From: JADFWK01 sp035527895
Lineage (GTDB): Bacteria; Desulfobacterota; DSM-4660; Desulfatiglandales; B25-G16
Assembly: GCA_035527895.1 (NCBI GenBank)
Contig: DATKZQ010000046.1
Coordinates: forward strand, 1 to 64,000
Length of the DNA: 64,000 bases
Reading direction: 5' to 3'
Shown: positions 8,932 through 17,306 of the stretch, piece after piece
How positions within the stretch are numbered: the stretch's first letter is position 1
How the letters are laid out: every line of letters starts with the position of its first letter
The notes under the pieces: generated by a model
Told to the model about the DNA's origin: nothing
What the model saw: only the letters and a program-made list of their open reading frames with translations
Database searches by the model: none
Made by a program: the position numbers and the translations under genes

Positions 8932-9860
8932 ATGCATCTGATTACCCTGAGGGGCTGGTAGCAAGAGCAGATTGAAGCGGTGCTCGATCTGGCACAGGCA
9001 ATAAAGAAAAACCCGGAGGCATTTCACGACGCCATGCACCGCAGGGTGCTCGTCATGATCTTCGAGAAGCCGAGCCTCAGGACCCGGGTCTCTTTCGAGG
9101 CTGGCATGTGCCAGATGGGAGGCGATGCCATCTACTACGATATGTCCACCTCCCCGCTGGGCAAGGGCAAGGAGACGATATACGATACCGTCAAAACCCT
9201 CAGCAGATACGCGGATTTGATCATGGCGAGACTGTTGGAACACGAGAAGATGGAGGAAATGGCCCGGTACGCCGAAATCCCTGTCATTAACGGTTTGACC
9301 GACTTCAGCCACCCCTGCCAGATTTTGTCGGATTTGCTCACCATCCGTGAGCACAAGGGCTCACTCAAAGGCCTCATCCTGGCCTATCTGGGAGATGCCA
9401 AGAACAACGTGACACATTCCCTGCTGTACGGTTGCCCGAAAATGGGGATACAATCAGAGTAGGGTGCCCGCACGGAGAGGAGTACAGGCCCCTTCCCGAG
9501 GTGGTAAGCGCTGCCCTTGAGGCGGGCACGCAGTCAGGAACAGAAGTCACCGTGACCCATGATCCCCTCGAGGCAGTTGAGGGGGCCGATATCATCTACA
9601 CGGACTCGTGGATGAGCTATCACGTGCCACCGGCGGAGCTGGAAGCGCGGGTAGAGGCCCTGAGGGCATTCCAGGTGGACGAGGTGAAAATGAAGCATGG
9701 GGCGCCAAGCGCTATCTTCATGAACTGCTTGCCGGCATTGAGGGGCTACGAGCAGACAGCAGCGGTGATCGACGGTCCGCAATCGGTGGTTTATGATCAG
9801 GCTGAAAACAGGTTGCACACCCAGAAGGCAATTATGGTCACCCTGCTCAGGGAGGCCTGA
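8932..9860 (+). pseudogene. argF: Ornithine carbamoyltransferase, disrupted
   Basis: Two frames together cover one carbamoyltransferase. The ATG at 8932 gives MHLITLRGW, then an in-frame TAG at 8959-8961, after which the frame continues with the family's next helix (QEQIEAVLDLAQAIKK). KPSLRTRVSFEAG is the carbamoyl-phosphate site and HPCQILSDLL follows. Near 9443 the frame breaks: one more G in the run ATGGGGAT would join KMG to DTIRVGCPHG. The second part carries QAENRLHTQKAI and a changed active-site motif, NCLPALRG instead of the usual HCLPAHRG. Stop, frameshift and altered motif in one gene argue for decay, though the frameshift alone could be a sequencing error. Confidence 0.85.
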
Positions 9861-9932
9861 TTGCGGTCTCCTGAAAACGGGAGGTCGACAGCAGTAAATC
9901 TGCCCGGAGCCGTCAGCAGGGGATTGTGTGGT

Positions 9933-11642
9933 TCAGCGGGCAAGGAATTTCATGAGGCCTGAAAGGCTTAAGGTGTTGATTACATCGGCGGGTTCTATCC
10001 ATCCCCTCCTGGCAGTGGCCACGCCGAAAGTGATCCATTCAAGGTGACCTTGGCCGTGGGCGTCGGTGGAGATGGCGATCTTGACGCCCTTTTCCTTGGC
10101 CTTTCGACAGTTGATATCAGAGAGATCCAATCTCTCGGGATAGGCATTGAGCTCTAAGACCGTTCCGTTGGCCCTGCAGGCGTCCATGACCTTGTCCATG
10201 TCCACCTGATAGGGCTCCCGTTTTCCGATGATCCTGCCCGTTGGATGGGCGACTATGTGGACGTGGGGGTTCTCAATCGCCTTTATGATCCGCCCCGTCA
10301 TCTCATCTTTCGACTGGGTGAACTTCGTGTGAACTGCTGCCACCACCAGATCTAACTGGCTCAACACGTCGTCCTCAAGATCCAGGAGACTGTTCGATTT
10401 GATGTCTACCTCAATCCCGCGGAGGACCTTGAAGTCCCTCAGCGTGCTGTTGAGCCGGTCGATTTCCCGAATCTGCATAAGCAGCCGCTCTTCGGTGAGC
10501 CCGTTGGTAATGCCGATCGCCGGAGAATGATCGCAGATGGCGATGTACTCGTAGCCCCGCTTTTTCGCTGACCGTGCCATCTCCTCCACGGTGTTCTTGC
10601 CGTCGGTCCACGAGGTGTGAACGTGGAGATCGCCCCTGATGTGGGCGAGCTCGATCAAGGAGGGGAGTTCTCCCTTCTGTGCAGCTTCAATTTCGCCCCG
10701 ATCTTCCCTGAGCTCCGGAGGGATGTACGGAAGGTCAACGGATTCGAAGATCTCCTGCTCGTTTCTTCCTCCGATACTCTCCTCTTTCCTGAAGACGCCG
10801 TATTCGTTGATCTTTAATCCCCTGTCAAGCCCCAGTGACCTGATTCTGATGTTATGGGCCTTGGAACCGGTAAAATAGTGAGCGGCTGCCCCGTAGCTTT
10901 GGGGCTTTACTACCCTGAGATCTGCCTGAAGCCCTTCTTTGGTCACGATGCTGGATTTCGTATTTCCTTTTGCCAGTACGTTTCGGGTGTGAGGCAAGCC
11001 GACAAAGGCTTCCATGACCGTTTCGGCATGATCTGAAGAGGCCAGAATATCCACATCAGCTATGGTTTCCCTCATCCTTCTCAGAGAGCCCGCAAGGGTG
11101 ATCTGTTTAATCTCCTTGAGATTATGTAATGCTTCGAGGATGTCTTGTGCTCTGGGATAAACGAAGGCGAGGGGATACCTTTCTTTGTACCTCTGCACCT
11201 GCTTGATCCCCTGGAGGATGTTCTGTTCCACCTTTTCACCCAGGCCATGAAGTCCTCTGAGCCTGCCTGCCTCTGCTGCCTTCTGCAGTTCCTCTATCGT
11301 GTTTATGCCCAGGTTATCGTATACGAGTTTGGCATGCTTGGGACCCATGCCGGAAATCTTGAGGAATTCGGTCAGGGGAGCATAGTCGGATTGTGCCAGG
11401 TCCTCATAGTATGCGAGTTTTCCCGTATCCAAGAGCTCGCGTATCTTTTTGGCGATGCCCTCGCCGACCCCCGGCAGTTTCGCCACGGAGGTCTTATCCT
11501 CCGGAGATGAAAGCTGATAGGTCAGGTTCTCGACGGTTTGGGCCGCTTTGCTATAGGCCCTGATCTTAAAGGGATTCTCTCCCATAATGTCAAGGATCTG
11601 GGAGATATGAACCAGTATCCGGGCTATTTCCTGGTTTAGCAT
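9933..11642 (-). CDS. polX: DNA polymerase X family with PHP domain (PolX)
   Basis: Bacterial PolX combines a beta-like repair polymerase with a PHP 3'-5' exonuclease and acts in base-excision and gap repair. The order is as expected. Helix-hairpin-helix elements come first (LPGVGEGIAKKIRELL, then ISGMGPKHAKLVYDNLG). The nucleotidyltransferase palm follows with AGSLRRMRETIADVDIL, whose DVD binds metal. The C-terminal PHP domain carries DLHVHTSWTDG, CDHSP, AAVHTKF, AHPTGR and STDAHGQGHL metal ligands. At 569 residues it is full length. It follows ligA by 17 bases on the same strand, so the two are very likely co-transcribed as a repair pair. Confidence 0.96.
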   Translation of the reverse strand: MLNQEIARILVHISQILDIMGENPFKIRAYSKAAQTVENLTYQLSSPEDKTSVAKLPGVGEGIAKKIRELLDTGKLAYYEDLAQSDYAPLTEFLKISGMGPKHAKLVYDNLGINTIEELQKAAEAGRLRGLHGLGEKVEQNILQGIKQVQRYKERYPLAFVYPRAQDILEALHNLKEIKQITLAGSLRRMRETIADVDILASSDHAETVMEAFVGLPHTRNVLAKGNTKSSIVTKEGLQADLRVVKPQSYGAAAHYFTGSKAHNIRIRSLGLDRGLKINEYGVFRKEESIGGRNEQEIFESVDLPYIPPELREDRGEIEAAQKGELPSLIELAHIRGDLHVHTSWTDGKNTVEEMARSAKKRGYEYIAICDHSPAIGITNGLTEERLLMQIREIDRLNSTLRDFKVLRGIEVDIKSNSLLDLEDDVLSQLDLVVAAVHTKFTQSKDEMTGRIIKAIENPHVHIVAHPTGRIIGKREPYQVDMDKVMDACRANGTVLELNAYPERLDLSDINCRKAKEKGVKIAISTDAHGQGHLEWITFGVATARRGWIEPADVINTLSLSGLMKFLAR

Positions 11643-11659
11643 GGAAGCCGTCTAACGCA

Positions 11660-13693
11660 TCATGGGTTCGGCGAAGGGCGCCTGCCTATGAGTTCTTTGA
11701 ATTCCTCTTCGTTCAAGGTTTTGATACCCAGCCTTACCGAGTCATCGTATTTAGAGCCGGGGTCTGTTCCGACGATCACAAAGTCGGTTTTCGGGCTGAC
11801 CGAGGAGGAAACCCTCCCTCCCTTATCTTCTATCAGCTTGCGGGCATCCGCCCTGGTCAGGGTATCAAGGGCGCCGGTAAAAACAAAGGTCTTTCCCGCC
11901 AGGGGTGTTTCTTTTGCCTCAACCTCCTCAACCGGAAAAACGACGCCTCCCTGTTTCAGCTTATGGAGGACCGCGAGGTTTTTCGGGTTGTGGAAGAAGT
12001 TGTATATGCTTTCGGCCACTATGGGCCCGATCTCATGGACCCGGGTGAGGTCTTCGATGGACTGTCCAGCCAGGTTGTCAATAGATTCGAAATGCTGTGC
12101 CAAGACCCCGGCCAGATGAAAGCCCACGTTTCGTATGCCCAGGGCATAGATCAGATTGGTCAGGCTGGGGGTTTTGCTCCGGTGGACGGCATTCAGGAGA
12201 TTCTCTGCCAGCTTGTCTCCCATGCGGTCCATGAGCATGAGATCTTCCTTTTTCAGAAAATAGAGGTCAGCCTGGTCCTGGATCATTTTTTTGTCTACCA
12301 TCTGCTCCAGAAACTTGAATCCGAGCCCGTCCATGTCCATAGCCCCCTTGGACACAAAATGGGCCAGATTCTCTTTGATCTGGGCGGGGCAGGCGATTCC
12401 GGTACAACGATGCGCTGCCTCTCCTACGGGCCTCTCCACCTTAGAGCCGCACACCGGACAGGTATCGGGCATGGTGAACTTCCTTTCATTGCCGGTTCTC
12501 TTCGATTCTATTACCTTAACCACTTCCGGAATCACGTCCCCGGCCCTCTGAACGACTACCGTATCGCCGATCCTCACATCCTTTTTGTTTACCTCGTCCT
12601 CGTTGTGCAAACTGGCCCGGCTCACCTCTACCCCGCCGACCCGGACCGGTTCCAATATGGCCACCGGAGTGAGCGCTCCCGTTCTCCCGACGCTGATGAT
12701 GATATCCCGTATAAAGGTATTCTCTTGTTGAGCGGGGAACTTCCATGCCACAGCCCAGCGAGGGCTGCGGGAAAGCTCTCCCAATCGTGCCTGCAGAACG
12801 AACGAGTTAACCTTGATTACAATCCCATCTATTTCATAGGGCAGGTCGTTTCTGAGCTCCAGTATCTTCTCATAGTAGGCCGTGACCTGCTCCACGGTCC
12901 GGCACAGCTGCACGTGCTGGCTAATCTTAAAGCCCAGGGCTTTCAGAAGGCGAATGCTGTCCCAATGCTCGGTCAGTTCTATTCCTCCGACCCTCCCGAT
13001 TCCATAGGCGAACAGATTGAGCGGCCTGGTGCTGGTTACCCTGGGATCGAGCTGTCTGACCGATCCGGCGGCGGCATTGCGAGGGTTGGCAAATAAGGGC
13101 TCTTCCAACTGCTCCCGCTTTCTGTTCAAGTGTTCGAAGCCCTTTTTATTCATGATGACCTCGCCACGCACCTCGAGCAGATCGGGAATGTGGCCTCCCA
13201 TGAGTCGCAGCGGAATGGATTTGATGGTCCGCAGGTTCAGGGTAACGTCCTCTCCGATAACACCGTCACCCCTGGTGGCGCCTAGGCTGAAAACGCCGTT
13301 ATTGAAAACGAGTTCTACGGCGAGTCCGTCGAATTTAGGCTCCACGGTGTAGCTCATTTCCTTCTCAGGGGCGCCGGAAAGCTCCAAGACCCTGCGGTGG
13401 AAGTCCAGAAACTCCGCCTCGGAGGTGGCCTTATTCAGGCTGAGCATAGGGAGGCTGTGTCTCAGCGTTTTAAATGCCTCAAGGGGGGCGACTCCTACAC
13501 GCTGGGTGGGAGAGTCAGGGGTGATGAGTGTGGGATACTTCTGTTCCAGATGCGAGAGCTCATCGAAGAGACGGTCGTATTCGGCGTCAGATATCTCGGG
13601 GTCATCCAAGACGTAATAACGGTAATTGTGATGATGTATCTGTTCTCGTAATCCCTGAATCCTGTGGATGACTTTTTGGTCGGGTTTGGGCAT
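11660..13693 (-). CDS. ligA: NAD-dependent DNA ligase LigA
   Basis: LigA seals nicks in replication and repair using NAD+. The N-terminal Ia domain (HHHNYRYYVLDDPEISDAEYD) is followed by the adenylation motif with the nucleophilic lysine in EPKFDGLAVELVF, and by GATRGDGVIGEDVT. An OB domain, then a four-Cys zinc finger (CPVCGS ... CTGIACPAQ, near residues 410-430), helix-hairpin-helix repeats, and a C-terminal BRCT domain (LAGKTFVFTGALDTLTR) complete the 677-residue protein, the usual length. AAGGATG lies about 6 bases ahead of the ATG. polX follows 17 bases downstream. Confidence 0.98.
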   Translation of the reverse strand: MPKPDQKVIHRIQGLREQIHHHNYRYYVLDDPEISDAEYDRLFDELSHLEQKYPTLITPDSPTQRVGVAPLEAFKTLRHSLPMLSLNKATSEAEFLDFHRRVLELSGAPEKEMSYTVEPKFDGLAVELVFNNGVFSLGATRGDGVIGEDVTLNLRTIKSIPLRLMGGHIPDLLEVRGEVIMNKKGFEHLNRKREQLEEPLFANPRNAAAGSVRQLDPRVTSTRPLNLFAYGIGRVGGIELTEHWDSIRLLKALGFKISQHVQLCRTVEQVTAYYEKILELRNDLPYEIDGIVIKVNSFVLQARLGELSRSPRWAVAWKFPAQQENTFIRDIIISVGRTGALTPVAILEPVRVGGVEVSRASLHNEDEVNKKDVRIGDTVVVQRAGDVIPEVVKVIESKRTGNERKFTMPDTCPVCGSKVERPVGEAAHRCTGIACPAQIKENLAHFVSKGAMDMDGLGFKFLEQMVDKKMIQDQADLYFLKKEDLMLMDRMGDKLAENLLNAVHRSKTPSLTNLIYALGIRNVGFHLAGVLAQHFESIDNLAGQSIEDLTRVHEIGPIVAESIYNFFHNPKNLAVLHKLKQGGVVFPVEEVEAKETPLAGKTFVFTGALDTLTRADARKLIEDKGGRVSSSVSPKTDFVIVGTDPGSKYDDSVRLGIKTLNEEEFKELIGRRPSPNP

Positions 13694-14403
13694 GACTCAC
13701 ATCCTTTTGTAGTTTGGGCCTTGACGTTTAACAGCCTGGATGAATACTTCGGTGCGTTCGGTAAGCATGGTTTGTGAATGACGACAGGAAAAAGCGCTCA
13801 GTCTGAAGGCCATGATCTACTATCGGGTAGCGGGGCCATAATACACCTGATATGGGGAAAAGGCAAACGGGCTCGGAGGTTATGGCTGATACCATCCAGT
13901 CTATAATAAGCGGGCTCAAAGCTCAAAGAAAAAAGTAAATGCCCGATAGGCTGAGGTTTGTGTGCCTATCGAGAAACACCGGAGGTACAGGTCTGCCTGA
14001 GGTGGGCGAAAGGCCTCGATCTTCAAGAATGAGGAACACCGAATGCACTAGTGCAATGATCTTCTCATGCTCATATGCTTGCCAACTGGAAGCGTATCGT
14101 CTATTATGGGGCATACTGGCGACTGATACTGAGAGGAGGGGTGCCCTTACGAGGTATCGGCTGAGAGCAAAGGATTTCCTGATTGAGCCAAAGCATGCAA
14201 AGAAGAAAGCCGTATCGAACGGGTAGGCTTTTGTGCTTTCCACCCGGGCCGTGCAGTATGGCCGGCCAAACAGATGGCATGGTAGTGTTTCAATTGGTAG
14301 ACTTGGGTAAAGGGTGATTCTTCGAAGACGAAACCATTGCGAGTATCGATAACCATAACCTTTTTTCCATAACCGGGCGAAACATCAAAAACAGGGGGAA
14401 GCA
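13694..14403. other. Intergenic region, no gene recognised
   Basis: About 700 bases separate ligA and the OmpA-type gene, which point away from each other. Short frames on both strands lack ribosome sites and any protein family I recognise. A TATAAT hexamer at 13902-13907 has no convincing -35. No RNA gene or repeat was recognised. Confidence 0.4.
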
Positions 14404-15519
14404 ATGAAAACCGTCGCTGGTATTGTGCTGGCAGTGCTGCTGGTGGCAGCCATTATCTTTGGTGCCATTATCCATGGAAAGTATTCTGATACGAAAGAAG
14501 CTCTTCTCATCAGCGAGAAGAACTCGTCTGAATTGAATGAGAAGGTGACTCAGCTAACGGAAGAAGTTTCTTCGCTCAGCGATAAGATCCGCGAGCGGGA
14601 AGGAGGGCTCAAGGAACTTGAGAACGCTCAGAAGGGTGTCTCAAAACTCGAGGATGCGCTCAAGGCGAAAGATGAGAGACTTGCTGGGTTTCAGGAAGAG
14701 CTGAGCCTGGTGAAGGGAGATCTTGAAAAGGAGAGAAAGGCTGAAGAGACCCTCAGAACTGAGCTAAACGCAAAGGAGACCGCAGCTGTGGAGCTTCAGC
14801 AAAAATTACGGGTTTCCGAATCCCGCATCCTTTCCCTCGAGCAGAAGAATGCAAGACAGCAAAGCCAGGTCGGCGATCTCCGGGATCAGCTATCGGATTT
14901 GGAGGGAGAAAAGGCCGGCGTCGAGAGCAAGGCTGATCAGTTGAAGTCCACCTATGAGGCCCTTATTGCCGATCTCAAGGAGCAGATCGACGGGCTCCGG
15001 GATGACCTATCGAATCTCAAGGGAGAAAAGGCCGGCGTCGAGAGCAAGGTGGATCAGTTGCAGACCACCTATGAGGCCCTTATCGCCGATCTCAATGAGC
15101 AGATAGAAAAACGAGAGGTGAAAATCGAGGCATTCGAGAAAAGGATCTCCGTTTCTTTTGTCGACCGTATCCTGTTCGATTTCGGCAAGGAGACCATTAC
15201 CCCGGAAGGAAGAGAGGTTTTACAAAAGGTGGGAGGAATCTTAAAGGGCGTTCAGGGCAGGCGGATCCGGGTTATCGGGCACACCGACGACATTCCCATC
15301 CTGCCGGAATATCGATATCGATTTCCGTCGAACTGGGAACTCTCTGCCGCCCGCGCTGCAGCGGTGGTACGTCAGTTCGAAAAGGAAACCGGTCTCGATC
15401 CGAGAAACCTCGAGGCAGTGGGCCGTTCCTTCTATCATCCCGTCGCCAGCAACGAGACGGCCGATGGCAGATCCCAAAACAGGCGGGTGGAGATTATCAT
15501 TGCTCCGATGTTGAAATAG
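14404..15519 (+). CDS. OmpA/MotB-type protein with long coiled coil
   Basis: A single N-terminal membrane helix (residues about 4-24) without a lipobox is followed by a long Glu/Lys/Leu-rich coiled coil (about 35-245) and a C-terminal OmpA-like peptidoglycan-binding domain (about 250-365). That domain carries DRILFDFGKETITPEG, RIRVIGHTDD, and the typical SARAAAVVRQF and GRSQNRRVEI. The layout suggests an inner-membrane anchored protein spanning the periplasm to the wall. A GGGGGA ribosome site precedes the ATG. Residues 161-199 and 200-238 are a tandem duplication (see the separate repeat). It lies just upstream of hgcAB in the same direction but probably ends its own unit. Confidence 0.88.
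   Translation: MKTVAGIVLAVLLVAAIIFGAIIHGKYSDTKEALLISEKNSSELNEKVTQLTEEVSSLSDKIREREGGLKELENAQKGVSKLEDALKAKDERLAGFQEELSLVKGDLEKERKAEETLRTELNAKETAAVELQQKLRVSESRILSLEQKNARQQSQVGDLRDQLSDLEGEKAGVESKADQLKSTYEALIADLKEQIDGLRDDLSNLKGEKAGVESKVDQLQTTYEALIADLNEQIEKREVKIEAFEKRISVSFVDRILFDFGKETITPEGREVLQKVGGILKGVQGRRIRVIGHTDDIPILPEYRYRFPSNWELSAARAAAVVRQFEKETGLDPRNLEAVGRSFYHPVASNETADGRSQNRRVEIIIAPMLK
14884..15117 (+). repeat. 117-bp in-frame tandem duplication in coiled coil
   Basis: Two adjacent 117-base copies (14884-15000 and 15001-15117) encode 39 residues each with near-identical cores (GEKAGVESK...DQL...TYEALIADL). Nucleotide identity is high, particularly across the shared stretches, so the duplication is fairly recent. 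39 residues keep the heptad register only approximately. Confidence 0.85.
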
Positions 15520-15539
15520 TCCTCTCAAAGACTTATCTT
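15511..15539 (+). promoter_or_regulatory. Candidate promoter of hgcAB
   Basis: TTGAAA (15511-15516, 5/6) and TATCTT (15534-15539, 4/6) are separated by exactly 17 bases. The element overlaps the end of the upstream gene and lies about 70 bases before the hgcA start. CTCTC (15522-15526) and a downstream GAGAG frame the -10 and could be part of an operator, but this is speculative. Confidence 0.4.
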
Positions 15540-15609
15540 AATGCTCTAAGAGAGATGCAAACGGGGAGAGCGATTGTTGTGCATGAAGATCTAGAAGGTG
15601 ACAATATCT

Positions 15610-16800
15610 ATGGGTGAGCGTGAGGTCGTTTTGAAAGGGGTAGGCCCCGGGCAAAACCAAAAACAGCAGTCCTGCTGTGGATCAGACGTAGATACGGCCC
15701 GAGCCTCCACCGGTTGTTCGCAGGGTCAAGAGATTCATGAATGCACGTCCAGAATGAAACAGGCCTTTGTGCGGGGCACGGTTCAGACCCCGATCGGTCC
15801 GGTTCCTGGAATCTTTTCATCTCTGGTCTGGTCCGACCGAAGGGGGAACATAAAAGCCCGGTGGGGCGCGGGACGCATGCACTATACCGTGGAGCCGGGC
15901 CTCTATGCCCTTGGAAGGCCGGATGAAGGATCACCGGTCTTGGTTACGGCGAACTATAAGATGAGTTTTGATCGGCTCAGGGAGGCCTTGCCGGATCGAC
16001 ACGCCTGGATCCTGGTTCTAGACACCAAAGGTATCAATGTGTGGTGTTCTGCAGGCAAGGGCACCTTCGGGACAGAGAAACTGGTCGAGCGGATAGAGTC
16101 CAGCAGGTTGTCCCAGGTTGTATCTCACCGAAGGCTAATCCTGCCCCAACTCGCGGGCCCGGGGGTTGCAGCCCACCGTGTCAAGAAACTCTCCGGATTC
16201 ACCGTCATCTATGGGCCCATCCGAGCGAGGGACCTGCCTGCCTTCCTCGATGCAGACCTTAAAGCAACCCCTGACATGCGGCGCAAGACGTTTACGGCCT
16301 GGGAAAGAGCGGTTTTGATACCGGTCGAATTAGTGAGCGCCTCCAAATGGACCTGTATTTTGATCCCTGTCTTCTTCTTCCTCGGTGGGCTTGGTGGGCC
16401 GGCCGGGTTTTGGGCCAATGCCTTTACGTATGGGCTCACAGCGGCGCTGGCCTTGTTGGGCTCCCTTGCGGCAGGGGCGGTGTTGACTCCCCTGTTATTG
16501 CCATGGCTACCGGGCCGCGCCTTCTCGCTCAAGGGTTTGAGTATGGGCCTGTTGACTGCCTTGCTGGTCGCCGTTTTTCGAGGAGGCGATTTGGGGCTGT
16601 GGAGCGGACGACTTGAAATCTTAGCTTGGTTTTTTCTGGTCCCGGCAATTGCAGCATATCTAGCCATGAATTTCACCGGTGCCTCCACCTATACCTCCCT
16701 GTCAGGGGTTAAGCGAGAGATGAAGTGGGCCGTTCCCATGGAGGTCGCAGCAGGTGCAGTCGGGTTGTGCCTGTGGCTGGGATCGCGGTTCGTTGCTTAA
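15610..16800 (+). CDS. hgcA: Mercury methylation corrinoid protein HgcA
   Basis: HgcA carries a corrinoid and passes a methyl group to Hg(II), giving methylmercury. The diagnostic cap-helix motif is present, INVWCSAGKGTFGTEKL, whose Cys146 (numbering from 15610) is the lower cobalt ligand known to be essential. It is followed by the typical LILPQLAGPGVAAH and SGFTVIYGPIRARDLPAF. The C-terminal ~145 residues hold about five hydrophobic membrane segments, as in known HgcA. ATG 15610 is chosen because GAAGGTGA sits about 8 bases upstream; a GTG at 15598 overlaps that site. The N-terminus adds a Cys-containing extension (SCCGSD). hgcB follows after 12 bases. Confidence 0.96.
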   Translation: MGEREVVLKGVGPGQNQKQQSCCGSDVDTARASTGCSQGQEIHECTSRMKQAFVRGTVQTPIGPVPGIFSSLVWSDRRGNIKARWGAGRMHYTVEPGLYALGRPDEGSPVLVTANYKMSFDRLREALPDRHAWILVLDTKGINVWCSAGKGTFGTEKLVERIESSRLSQVVSHRRLILPQLAGPGVAAHRVKKLSGFTVIYGPIRARDLPAFLDADLKATPDMRRKTFTAWERAVLIPVELVSASKWTCILIPVFFFLGGLGGPAGFWANAFTYGLTAALALLGSLAAGAVLTPLLLPWLPGRAFSLKGLSMGLLTALLVAVFRGGDLGLWSGRLEILAWFFLVPAIAAYLAMNFTGASTYTSLSGVKREMKWAVPMEVAAGAVGLCLWLGSRFVA

Positions 16801-16812
16801 GGAGTATGCAAA

Positions 16813-17160
16813 ATGGGAGAGATGATTTACCTCAAGGACGTAGTTACCCTGAGGCTTGACAAGGAAAAATGCATTGGATGCGGTATGTGCCTCGCGGTAT
16901 GCCCTCAGGCTGTTTTTTGCATGAATAATAGCCATGCCCACATTGAAAACCGCGATGCCTGCATGGAATGCGGGGCATGCGCACGAAACTGCCCTTCTGA
17001 GGCAATTACCGTGCAGGCAGGCGTGGGGTGCGCCGCGGCGGTCATTAATGCAGCTCTTGGTCGTGATACTGCCTCTTGTTGCTGCACCATCGAGAGGGAC
17101 GGGGCTCCAGAGGGATGTTGTGAGTCCTCCGGGACGCCCGGCAGGACCACCTGCTGTTAA
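16813..17160 (+). CDS. hgcB: HgcB, 2[4Fe-4S] ferredoxin of mercury methylation
   Basis: HgcB is the electron donor to HgcA and may also deliver Hg(II). Two complete cluster motifs are visible: CIGCGMCLAVCP (from residue 21) and CMECGACARNCP, the second being the conserved HgcB signature. GVGCAAAVINAALGR and a Cys-rich tail follow (SCCC ... GCC ... TTCC), giving seven Cys after residue 90; vicinal C-terminal cysteines are typical of HgcB. At 115 residues it is somewhat longer than many homologues. GGAG lies just upstream of the ATG, 12 bases after hgcA, so the two form one operon. No arsR-like regulator is next to it. Confidence 0.96.
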   Translation: MGEMIYLKDVVTLRLDKEKCIGCGMCLAVCPQAVFCMNNSHAHIENRDACMECGACARNCPSEAITVQAGVGCAAAVINAALGRDTASCCCTIERDGAPEGCCESSGTPGRTTCC

Positions 17161-17306
17161 GACCGGCGCCCTTCGTAGCGTCTCAGCAACCCAATCCTAT
17201 GCAATTCCTCCTTTGGAGCACCGGCTTTCGACTTATCTTGCTGCTGAATCTAAGAGGTAACCGACTAATCCTTTTATAAAGCTGTCTTTTTCAGTTACGA
17301 ATTCAT

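Noticed and set aside
8959..8961. TAG in argF read as pyrrolysine
   Set aside because: The same gene also has a frameshift and an altered active-site motif; decay or sequencing error explains all. No other in-frame TAG in a conserved gene was seen in the window.
13902..13907. TATAAT promoter in the ligA-OmpA gap
   Set aside because: No -35 at a suitable distance and about 500 bases from the nearest plus-strand gene.
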